64,000 nt of DNA, taken from NCBI GenBank assembly GCA_965644295.1, contig CBFFRP010000153.1, forward strand, positions 103,892 through 167,891. The letters are read 5' to 3'. Shown here piece after piece: positions 53,900-64,000 of this stretch. The number at the start of each line of letters is the position of its first letter. The first letter of the stretch is position 1. A program made the translations under genes and the position numbers. The stretch comes from Paraphysomonas bandaiensis. Taxonomy: Eukaryota > Chrysophyceae. A model generated the notes under the pieces. It saw only the letters and a program-made list of their open reading frames with translations, had not been told where the DNA came from and made no database searches.

Positions 53900-56800
53900 A
53901 TGTTTCTTCGAAGCCGGAGTAAAAGTTCAGGTGATGATAACTTACCCGACGACATAGAATGCCCTCCTCATGTAAACGGCCACGAATGGCAGTCAAAAGT
54001 ACCGAGAAATGCGCTATATTGCCCTGTATGTCGGCTGCTTATCAATACTTCCGATGAAAGTATATTTAAATGCAAGAATTGTAAGATGACGGCACATAGA
54101 GAGTGTTGCATCCTTGAAAACAATAATTCCTGTCCGGGTGAGGCTACCACTAAAATTTGGTCCACACCATCGAAACGACAAAAGCAAGTCGAGTTTACAA
54201 ATGATTTAGCCAATATCAGTGGCGAAAAAAATAGACATGACCAGAAATCGAAACGAACTGAAAGTGGAAGGGTAAGGTGCATGATTTTATACAAACATTG
54301 GATAAGTGTTGTGTATCAGTTGGCCATGATAAATCAGTATGAAGTTGTTTCTGAATTGGGGCGAGGCGCATTTGGTAAAGTGTATCTAGTGAAAGACTCC
54401 ACAGTGAAGCGTGGAAATCATTTTGCTATGAAATCGTTCCCGGGTAGTAAGATGAAAAATAAGCCTAGTTTAAGCAGAGGTAAAGCCACTTCATCATCTG
54501 ATGCTAATGCGATTCAGTTTGAAATTGCCATCATGAAGCGACTGAGCCATCCTAATTTGGTCCGTCTTCATGAGGTAAGAACTTGATAGTTGTAAAATAT
54601 AAAATGATAGTGATTCGACTATGTAGGCAATCGAAGAAGACTCTTATCCACATGGCATATATATGATACTGGAGTACGCAGACGGAGGTTCTTTAATGAA
54701 GTCTGTGGATAACCCAGATCCCTCTTTGTCACCTTTATTTATCGCCCCGCGGACCGGTCGGCCATATGAGGAGAGGGAGGCTAGCGTACTGTTTCGACAG
54801 ATATTGAGTGCAATGGCTTATCTGCATACGAATAAAATCGCCCATAGGTTAGTTATATCTTATTGTATATTATGCATATTGTTGTGTACATCTGCTCACG
54901 TCGTAATTTTCTTTCAGAGACTTAAAGCCTGATAACATTTTGCTGACCCGAACTGGACTTGTAAAAATAACCGATTTTGGAGTTTCCAATGATTTTTCGA
55001 ATGCGGAAACTGAGTCACGACGACAGGGATTTGTTGCGGATACAGCTGGCACCTGGCCGTTTTGGTCACCGGAAATGTGTGATGACGATGAGGAGGAGGA
55101 TACTAAATATTCTGCCTACGCTAGTGATGTGTGGGCAGCCGGTGTGGTGTTGTATATCATGTTGTATGGGGAGCTTCCCTATTGGGACAGTGACTGCGAT
55201 GTGCTATTTGCGAAGATACTTGAGCGTAGGAGTCAGGGCAGTTTGAACTACCCGTCGACAAAGAGCTCGGAGTATGTTGAACTTTTGGAGTCTATGTTGA
55301 CAGCAGACCCATTGGCAAGGCCATCATTTACTGACTGTGAGTCATATGAGTGGATTCAGAAGTATTCCAACTCTGCAACAGAGGATAAGTTGAAGTCAGC
55401 TAGTGCGGCTTTGGTAGATCGAAAGAATTTTGACGTAGGGTCTGTATTTACCCCAGGGTCAGCATTTTTTTTGACGGCTAACATTGCGAAATCGGTTGAA
55501 AAATGGACCAAGAATATTACGGAAGTTGTGGTTGATTCTAACACGAGTGAGCACGGTACGGATTGCACAGATGAGACATCGGAGGATCAGTCAGTTCCAC
55601 CAGATCTTGGAGGTCATCAATGGCGATCGAAGTTCCTGAATAAACCGACTTGGTGCAAAATGTGTTCATCATTTATATGGGGTGTAACAAAGCAACAGCA
55701 GTGTGCATTTAAGTGCAGCAGATGTAAAATCACTGCCCATCGGAATTGTTGTTTGGCTTATAATGAACTTGAGTGTACCGGTGAAGTGGACGAATCAGTG
55801 ACAAGATGGTCTTTAATAAGGGGAAGTAGCAAGCATATTGGATTTGCTGATGTTGTGTCGGAAGCGTCAACAACGGGGAAGGAATCGTTAAAGTCACAGC
55901 GAACTGAAAGTGGAAGGGTAAGGTGCATGATTTTATACAAACATTGGATAAGTGTTGTGTATCAGTTGGCCATGATAAATCAGTATGAAGTTGTTTCTGA
56001 ATTGGGGCGAGGCGCATTTGGTAAAGTGTATCTAGTGAAAGACTCCACAGTGAAGCGTGGAAATCATTTTGCTATGAAATCGTTCCCGGGTAGTAAGATG
56101 AAAAATAAGCCTAGTTTAAGCAGAGGTAAAGCCACTTCATCATCTGATGCTAATGCGATTCAGTTTGAAATTGCCATCATGAAGCGACTGAGCCATCCTA
56201 ATTTGGTCCGTCTTCATGAGGTAAGAACTTGATAGTTGTAAAATATAAAATGATAGTGATTCGACTATGTAGGCAATCGAAGAAGACTCTTATCCACATG
56301 GCATATATATGATACTGGAGTACGCAGACGGAGGTTCTTTAATGAAGTCTGTGGATAACCCAGATCCCTCTTTGTCACCTTTATTTATCGCCCCGCGGAC
56401 CGGTCGGCCATATGAGGAGAGGGAGGCTAGCGTACTGTTTCGACAGATATTGAGTGCAATGGCTTATCTGCATACGAATAAAATCGCCCATAGGTTAGTT
56501 ATATCTTATTGTATATTATGCATATTGTTGTGTACATCTGCTCACGTCGTAATTTTCTTTCAGAGACTTAAAGCCTGATAACATTTTGCTGACCCGAACT
56601 GGACTTGTAAAAATAACCGATTTTGGAGTTTCCAATGATTTTTCGAATGCGGAAACTGAGTCACGACGACAGGGATTTGTTGCGGATACAGCTGGCACCT
56701 GGCCGTTTTGGTCACCGGAAATGTGTGATGACGATGAGGAGGAGGATACTAAATATTCTGCCTACGCTAGTGATGTGTGGGCAGCCGGTGTGGTGTTGTA

Positions 56801-59800
56801 TATCATGTTGTATGGGGAGCTTCCCTATTGGGACAGTGACTGCGATGTGCTATTTGCGAAGATACTTGAGCGTAGGAGTCAGGGCAGTTTGAACTACCCG
56901 TCGACAAAGAGCTCGGAGTATGTTGAACTTTTGGAGTCTATGTTGACAGCAGACCCATTGGCAAGGCCATCATTTACTGACTGTGAGTCATATGAGTGGA
57001 TTCAGAAGTATTCCAACTCTGCAACAGAGGATAAGTTGAAGTCAGCTAGTGCGGCTTTGGTAGATCGAAAGAATTTTGACGTAGGGTCTGTATTTACCCC
57101 AGGGTCAGCATTTTTTTTGACGGCTAACATTGCGAAATCGGTTGAAAAATGGACCAAGAATATTACGGAAGTTGTGGTTGATTCTAACACGAGTGAGCAC
57201 GGTACGGATTGCACAGATGAGACATCGGAGGATCAGTCAGTTCCACCAGATCTTGGAGGTCATCAATGGCGATCGAAGTTCCTGAATAAACCGACTTGGT
57301 GCAAAATGTGTTCATCATTTATATGGGGTGTAACAAAGCAACAGCAGTGTGCATTTAAGTGCAGCAGATGTAAAATCACTGCCCATCGGAATTGTTGTTT
57401 GGCTTATAATGAACTTGAGTGTACCGGTGAAGTGGACGAATCAGTGACAAGATGGTCTTTAATAAGGGGAAGTAGCAAGCATATTGGATTTGCTGATGTT
57501 GTGTCGGAAGCGTCAACAACGGGGAAGGAATCGTTAAAGTCACAGCGAACTGAAAGTGGAAGGGTAAGGTGCATGATTTTATACAAACATTGGATAAGTG
57601 TTGTGTATCAGTTGGCCATGATAAATCAGTATGAAGTTGTTTCTGAATTGGGGCGAGGCGCATTTGGTAAAGTGTATCTAGTGAAAGACTCCACAGTGAA
57701 GCGTGGAAATCATTTTGCTATGAAATCGTTCCCGGGTAGTAAGATGAAAAATAAGCCTAGTTTAAGCAGAGGTAAAGCCACTTCATCATCTGATGCTAAT
57801 GCGATTCAGTTTGAAATTGCCATCATGAAGCGACTGAGCCATCCTAATTTGGTCCGTCTTCATGAGGTAAGAACTTGATAGTTGTAAAATATAAAATGAT
57901 AGTGATTCGACTATGTAGGCAATCGAAGAAGACTCTTATCCACATGGCATATATATGATACTGGAGTACGCAGACGGAGGTTCTTTAATGAAGTCTGTGG
58001 ATAACCCAGATCCCTCTTTGTCACCTTTATTTATCGCCCCGCGGACCGGTCGGCCATATGAGGAGAGGGAGGCTAGCGTACTGTTTCGACAGATATTGAG
58101 TGCAATGGCTTATCTGCATACGAATAAAATCGCCCATAGGTTAGTTATATCTTATTGTATATTATGCATATTGTTGTGTACATCTGCTCACGTCGTAATT
58201 TTCTTTCAGAGACTTAAAGCCTGATAACATTTTGCTGACCCGAACTGGACTTGTAAAAATAACCGATTTTGGAGTTTCCAATGATTTTTCGAATGCGGAA
58301 ACTGAGTCACGACGACAGGGATTTGTTGCGGATACAGCTGGCACCTGGCCGTTTTGGTCACCGGAAATGTGTGATGACGATGAGGAGGAGGATACTAAAT
58401 ATTCTGCCTACGCTAGTGATGTGTGGGCAGCCGGTGTGGTGTTGTATATCATGTTGTATGGGGAGCTTCCCTATTGGGACAGTGACTGCGATGTGCTATT
58501 TGCGAAGATACTTGAGCGTAGGAGTCAGGGCAGTTTGAACTACCCGTCGACAAAGAGCTCGGAGTATGTTGAACTTTTGGAGTCTATGTTGACAGCAGAC
58601 CCATTGGCAAGGCCATCATTTACTGACTGTGAGTCATATGAGTGGATTCAGAAGTATTCCAACTCTGCAACAGAGGATAAGTTGAAGTCAGCTAGTGCGG
58701 CTTTGGTAGATCGAAAGAATTTTGACGTAGGGTCTGTATTTACCCCAGGGTCAGCATTTTTTTTGACGGCTAACATTGCGAAATCGGTTGAAAAATGGAC
58801 CAAGAATATTACGGAAGTTGTGGTTGATTCTAACACGAGTGAGCACGGTACGGATTGCACAGATGAGACATCGGAGGATCAGTCAGTTCCACCAGATCTT
58901 GGAGGTCATCAATGGCGATCGAAGTTCCTGAATAAACCGACTTGGTGCAAAATGTGTTCATCATTTATATGGGGTGTAACAAAGCAACAGCAGTGTGCAT
59001 TTAAGTGCAGCAGATGTAAAATCACTGCCCATCGGAATTGTTGTTTGGCTTATAATGAACTTGAGTGTACCGGTGAAGTGGACGAATCAGTGACAAGATG
59101 GTCTTTAATAAGGGGAAGTAGCAAGCATATTGGATTTGCTGATGTTGTGTCGGAAGCGTCAACAACGGGGAAGGAATCGTTAAAGTCACAGCGAACTGAA
59201 AGTGGAAGGGTAAGGTGCATGATTTTATACAAACATTGGATAAGTGTTGTGTATCAGTTGGCCATGATAAATCAGTATGAAGTTGTTTCTGAATTGGGGC
59301 GAGGCGCATTTGGTAAAGTGTATCTAGTGAAAGACTCCACAGTGAAGCGTGGAAATCATTTTGCTATGAAATCGTTCCCGGGTAGTAAGATGAAAAATAA
59401 GCCTAGTTTAAGCAGAGGTAAAGCCACTTCATCATCTGATGCTAATGCGATTCAGTTTGAAATTGCCATCATGAAGCGACTGAGCCATCCTAATTTGGTC
59501 CGTCTTCATGAGGTAAGAACTTGATAGTTGTAAAATATAAAATGATAGTGATTCGACTATGTAGGCAATCGAAGAAGACTCTTATCCACATGGCATATAT
59601 ATGATACTGGAGTACGCAGACGGAGGTTCTTTAATGAAGTCTGTGGATAACCCAGATCCCTCTTTGTCACCTTTATTTATCGCCCCGCGGACCGGTCGGC
59701 CATATGAGGAGAGGGAGGCTAGCGTACTGTTTCGACAGATATTGAGTGCAATGGCTTATCTGCATACGAATAAAATCGCCCATAGGTTAGTTATATCTTA

Positions 59801-62800
59801 TTGTATATTATGCATATTGTTGTGTACATCTGCTCACGTCGTAATTTTCTTTCAGAGACTTAAAGCCTGATAACATTTTGCTGACCCGAACTGGACTTGT
59901 AAAAATAACCGATTTTGGAGTTTCCAATGATTTTTCGAATGCGGAAACTGAGTCACGACGACAGGGATTTGTTGCGGATACAGCTGGCACCTGGCCGTTT
60001 TGGTCACCGGAAATGTGTGATGACGATGAGGAGGAGGATACTAAATATTCTGCCTACGCTAGTGATGTGTGGGCAGCCGGTGTGGTGTTGTATATCATGT
60101 TGTATGGGGAGCTTCCCTATTGGGACAGTGACTGCGATGTGCTATTTGCGAAGATACTTGAGCGTAGGAGTCAGGGCAGTTTGAACTACCCGTCGACAAA
60201 GAGCTCGGAGTATGTTGAACTTTTGGAGTCTATGTTGACAGCAGACCCATTGGCAAGGCCATCATTTACTGACTGTGAGTCATATGAGTGGATTCAGAAG
60301 TATTCCAACTCTGCAACAGAGGATAAGTTGAAGTCAGCTAGTGCGGCTTTGGTAGATCGAAAGAATTTTGACGTAGGGTCTGTATTTACCCCAGGGTCAG
60401 CATTTTTTTTGACGGCTAACATTGCGAAATCGGTTGAAAAATGGACCAAGAATATTACGGAAGTTGTGGTTGATTCTAACACGAGTGAGCACGGTACGGA
60501 TTGCACAGATGAGACATCGGAGGATCAGTCAGTTCCACCAGATCTTGGAGGTCATCAATGGCGATCGAAGTTCCTGAATAAACCGACTTGGTGCAAAATG
60601 TGTTCATCATTTATATGGGGTGTAACAAAGCAACAGCAGTGTGCATTTAAGTGCAGCAGATGTAAAATCACTGCCCATCGGAATTGTTGTTTGGCTTATA
60701 ATGAACTTGAGTGTACCGGTGAAGTGGACGAATCAGTGACAAGATGGTCTTTAATAAGGGGAAGTAGCAAGCATATTGGATTTGCTGATGTTGTGTCGGA
60801 AGCGTCAACAACGGGGAAGGAATCGTTAAAGTCACAGCGAACTGAAAGTGGAAGGGTAAGGTGCATGATTTTATACAAACATTGGATAAGTGTTGTGTAT
60901 CAGTTGGCCATGATAAATCAGTATGAAGTTGTTTCTGAATTGGGGCGAGGCGCATTTGGTAAAGTGTATCTAGTGAAAGACTCCACAGTGAAGCGTGGAA
61001 ATCATTTTGCTATGAAATCGTTCCCGGGTAGTAAGATGAAAAATAAGCCTAGTTTAAGCAGAGGTAAAGCCACTTCATCATCTGATGCTAATGCGATTCA
61101 GTTTGAAATTGCCATCATGAAGCGACTGAGCCATCCTAATTTGGTCCGTCTTCATGAGGTAAGAACTTGATAGTTGTAAAATATAAAATGATAGTGATTC
61201 GACTATGTAGGCAATCGAAGAAGACTCTTATCCACATGGCATATATATGATACTGGAGTACGCAGACGGAGGTTCTTTAATGAAGTCTGTGGATAACCCA
61301 GATCCCTCTTTGTCACCTTTATTTATCGCCCCGCGGACCGGTCGGCCATATGAGGAGAGGGAGGCTAGCGTACTGTTTCGACAGATATTGAGTGCAATGG
61401 CTTATCTGCATACGAATAAAATCGCCCATAGGTTAGTTATATCTTATTGTATATTATGCATATTGTTGTGTACATCTGCTCACGTCGTAATTTTCTTTCA
61501 GAGACTTAAAGCCTGATAACATTTTGCTGACCCGAACTGGACTTGTAAAAATAACCGATTTTGGAGTTTCCAATGATTTTTCGAATGCGGAAACTGAGTC
61601 ACGACGACAGGGATTTGTTGCGGATACAGCTGGCACCTGGCCGTTTTGGTCACCGGAAATGTGTGATGACGATGAGGAGGAGGATACTAAATATTCTGCC
61701 TACGCTAGTGATGTGTGGGCAGCCGGTGTGGTGTTGTATATCATGTTGTATGGGGAGCTTCCCTATTGGGACAGTGACTGCGATGTGCTATTTGCGAAGA
61801 TACTTGAGCGTAGGAGTCAGGGCAGTTTGAACTACCCGTCGACAAAGAGCTCGGAGTATGTTGAACTTTTGGAGTCTATGTTGACAGCAGACCCATTGGC
61901 AAGGCCATCATTTACTGACTGTGAGTCATATGAGTGGATTCAGAAGTATTCCAACTCTGCAACAGAGGATAAGTTGAAGTCAGCTAGTGCGGCTTTGGTA
62001 GATCGAAAGAATTTTGACGTAGGGTCTGTATTTACCCCAGGGTCAGCATTTTTTTTGACGGCTAACATTGCGAAATCGGTTGAAAAATGGACCAAGAATA
62101 TTACGGAAGTTGTGGTTGATTCTAACACGAGTGAGCACGGTACGGATTGCACAGATGAGACATCGGAGGATCAGTCAGTTCCACCAGATCTTGGAGGTCA
62201 TCAATGGCGATCGAAGTTCCTGAATAAACCGACTTGGTGCAAAATGTGTTCATCATTTATATGGGGTGTAACAAAGCAACAGCAGTGTGCATTTAAGTGC
62301 AGCAGATGTAAAATCACTGCCCATCGGAATTGTTGTTTGGCTTATAATGAACTTGAGTGTACCGGTGAAGTGGACGAATCAGTGACAAGATGGTCTTTAA
62401 TAAGGGGAAGTAGCAAGCATATTGGATTTGCTGATGTTGTGTCGGAAGCGTCAACAACGGGGAAGGAATCGTTAAAGTCACAGCGAACTGAAAGTGGAAG
62501 GGTAAGGTGCATGATTTTATACAAACATTGGATAAGTGTTGTGTATCAGTTGGCCATGATAAATCAGTATGAAGTTGTTTCTGAATTGGGGCGAGGCGCA
62601 TTTGGTAAAGTGTATCTAGTGAAAGACTCCACAGTGAAGCGTGGAAATCATTTTGCTATGAAATCGTTCCCGGGTAGTAAGATGAAAAATAAGCCTAGTT
62701 TAAGCAGAGGTAAAGCCACTTCATCATCTGATGCTAATGCGATTCAGTTTGAAATTGCCATCATGAAGCGACTGAGCCATCCTAATTTGGTCCGTCTTCA

Positions 62801-64000
62801 TGAGGTAAGAACTTGATAGTTGTAAAATATAAAATGATAGTGATTCGACTATGTAGGCAATCGAAGAAGACTCTTATCCACATGGCATATATATGATACT
62901 GGAGTACGCAGACGGAGGTTCTTTAATGAAGTCTGTGGATAACCCAGATCCCTCTTTGTCACCTTTATTTATCGCCCCGCGGACCGGTCGGCCATATGAG
63001 GAGAGGGAGGCTAGCGTACTGTTTCGACAGATATTGAGTGCAATGGCTTATCTGCATACGAATAAAATCGCCCATAGGTTAGTTATATCTTATTGTATAT
63101 TATGCATATTGTTGTGTACATCTGCTCACGTCGTAATTTTCTTTCAGAGACTTAAAGCCTGATAACATTTTGCTGACCCGAACTGGACTTGTAAAAATAA
63201 CCGATTTTGGAGTTTCCAATGATTTTTCGAATGCGGAAACTGAGTCACGACGACAGGGATTTGTTGCGGATACAGCTGGCACCTGGCCGTTTTGGTCACC
63301 GGAAATGTGTGATGACGATGAGGAGGAGGATACTAAATATTCTGCCTACGCTAGTGATGTGTGGGCAGCCGGTGTGGTGTTGTATATCATGTTGTATGGG
63401 GAGCTTCCCTATTGGGACAGTGACTGCGATGTGCTATTTGCGAAGATACTTGAGCGTAGGAGTCAGGGCAGTTTGAACTACCCGTCGACAAAGAGCTCGG
63501 AGTATGTTGAACTTTTGGAGTCTATGTTGACAGCAGACCCATTGGCAAGGCCATCATTTACTGACTGTGAGTCATATGAGTGGATTCAGAAGTATTCCAA
63601 CTCTGCAACAGAGGATAAGTTGAAGTCAGCTAGTGCGGCTTTGGTAGATCGAAAGAATTTTGACGTAGGGTCTGTATTTACCCCAGGGTCAGCATTTTTT
63701 TTGACGGCTAACATTGCGAAATCGGTTGAAAAATGGACCAAGAATATTACGGAAGTTGTGGTTGATTCTAACACGAGTGAGCACGGTACGGATTGCACAG
63801 ATGAGACATCGGAGGATCAGTCAGTTCCACCAGATCTTGGAGGTCATCAATGGCGATCGAAGTTCCTGAATAAACCGACTTGGTGCAAAATGTGTTCATC
63901 ATTTATATGGGGTGTAACAAAGCAACAGCAGTGTGCATTTAAGTGCAGCAGATGTAAAATCACTGCCCATCGGAATTGTTGTTTGGCTTATAATGAACTT
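53900..64000 (+). CDS. C1-(protein kinase-C1)n polykinase gene, 3' end outside the window
   Basis: Exon 1 (53900-54271) is unique: ATG, then a C1 zinc domain (HEWQSK...CPVC...CKNCKMTAHRECC...C). It then runs in phase into repeated exons of 255, 221 and 1,000 bp separated by introns of 52, 70 and 48 bp. Because 255+221+1000 = 1476, each unit adds exactly 492 codons and the phase is 0 at every unit junction. No stop, start or promoter lies between units. Each unit has a full kinase domain and its own C1 domain. The kinase is closest to the CaMKK/SAK1-like group by eye (INQYEVVSELGRGAFG; DVWAAGVVLYIMLYGELPYW). C1 domains bind diacylglycerol or serve as protein contacts; which applies here is not known. 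The end of the gene is not visible. A single-unit gene miscopied by assembly is the main alternative. Confidence 0.75.
54320..55917 (+). CDS. Kinase-C1 unit 1 (exons)
   Basis: Exons 54320-54574, 54627-54847 and 54918-55917. All catalytic residues are present: glycine loop GRGAFGKV, Lys in FAMKSF, helix-C Glu in FEIAIMK, AHRDLKPDN, DFG in ITDFGVS. The region that usually reads APE is SPE in TWPFWSPEM. The C1 domain is at unit residues about 391-445 (HQWRSK...CKMC...CSRCKITAHRNCC...C). The three splice junctions and the next one (55918-55965) were phased by hand. Confidence 0.85.
55966..57563 (+). CDS. Kinase-C1 unit 2 (exons)
   Basis: The same three exons shifted by 1,646 bp (55966-56220, 56273-56493, 56564-57563). 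No difference from unit 1 was seen in the translations. Confidence 0.85.
57612..59209 (+). CDS. Kinase-C1 unit 3 (exons)
   Basis: Exons 57612-57866, 57919-58139 and 58210-59209; same sequence as unit 1. Confidence 0.85.
59258..60855 (+). CDS. Kinase-C1 unit 4 (exons)
   Basis: Exons 59258-59512, 59565-59785 and 59856-60855; same sequence as unit 1. Confidence 0.85.
60904..62501 (+). CDS. Kinase-C1 unit 5 (exons)
   Basis: Exons 60904-61158, 61211-61431 and 61502-62501; same sequence as unit 1. Confidence 0.85.
62550..64000 (+). CDS. Kinase-C1 unit 6 (cut by the window end)
   Basis: Exons 62550-62804, 62857-63077 and 63148-64000. The kinase domain is complete; the C1 domain is cut shortly before its last Cys. 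The last base seen still follows unit 1. Confidence 0.85.

Larger units (their letters stand above)
54254..64000 (+). repeat. Tandem array, 1,646-bp period, 5.9 units
   Basis: Units begin at 54254, 55900, 57546, 59192, 60838 and 62484 (last one cut at 64000). Wherever I compared them, exons and introns are identical between units. The unit edge coincides with an 18-bp stretch (CGAACTGAAAGTGGAAGG) that follows both the unique N-terminal C1 domain and the repeated C1 domain. This is a natural site for the unequal exchange that could have started the array. Confidence 0.95.

Noticed and set aside
54977-55246. Repeated 89-, 95-, 70- and 60-residue frames across the kinase array
   Set aside because: They are shadows of the kinase and C1 exons in other frames or on the other strand, repeated because the DNA is repeated.
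54254-64000. Six separate tandem kinase genes
   Set aside because: No start, stop, promoter or polyadenylation signal lies between units, and the C1 exon of one unit splices in phase into the kinase exon of the next.
54254-64000. CRISPR or satellite array
   Set aside because: The period is 1,646 bp and the repeat is a coding unit with introns, not a short direct repeat with spacers or a non-coding satellite.
1-64000. tRNA or rRNA genes
   Set aside because: I looked for tRNA box A/B-like pairs and rRNA-like stretches and saw none I could support; a covariance-model scan would be needed to exclude them.

Overview
This is a eukaryotic nuclear contig from a protist-like organism. Protein genes are broken by very short GT-AG introns (43-70 bp in every case I could phase). 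They encode eukaryotic signalling, trafficking and cytoskeletal proteins: a soluble-type adenylyl cyclase, a fused cyclic-nucleotide-dependent AGC kinase, a C1-domain kinase, an Arp2/3 subunit pseudogene, a PAPS sulfotransferase and a Spinster-type MFS carrier. More than half of the rest is transposon DNA. The gene set suits a unicellular holozoan or a stramenopile; I cannot decide between them from this window.

Layout. 1-1600: a non-autonomous DNA element with long terminal inverted repeats. 1905-5411 (-): a large zinc-finger/LamG-like protein. 6167-6875 (+): a decayed ARPC3 copy that keeps its introns. 7180-8315: a second copy of the inverted-repeat element. 8553-9612 (-) and 10014-11618 (+): a sulfotransferase and a Spinster-like transporter, divergently arranged. 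11987-17043: gypsy element A, defective and recombinant. 17063-18649: a hAT-type element holding transposase relics and a LINE reverse-transcriptase fragment. 18928-24158 (-) and 24910-27345 (+): a soluble adenylyl cyclase, head to head with a PKG-architecture kinase. 27629-41040: a four-layer nest in which a copia element lies inside an inverted-repeat element, gypsy C lies inside the copia gag gene, and a Tigger/pogo-like element lies inside the left LTR of gypsy C. Every junction has a target-site duplication. 41393-48066: gypsy element B, nearly complete, with unusual RT, Gag and Gag/Pol features. 48067-51980: copia 3'-end fragments in both orientations. 52777-53361 (-): a small Cys-rich protein of a conserved family of unknown function. 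53900-64000 (+): a C1-domain kinase gene whose kinase-C1 module is repeated head to tail with a 1,646-bp period, at least 5.9 times, running off the end of the window.

How the genes may work together. The cyclase and the kinase share a 751-bp intergenic region, so a cAMP producer and a cyclic-nucleotide-responsive kinase may be co-regulated. The kinase's three nucleotide pockets all lack the Thr that marks cGMP sites, so it may respond to cAMP despite its PKG layout. The most unusual object is the kinase array. Exon phases are preserved across every unit boundary, so the DNA as given encodes one polypeptide C1-(kinase-C1)n of 492-residue repeats. It is either a true polykinase, a very recent expansion by unequal exchange, or an assembly artefact; long reads would settle it.
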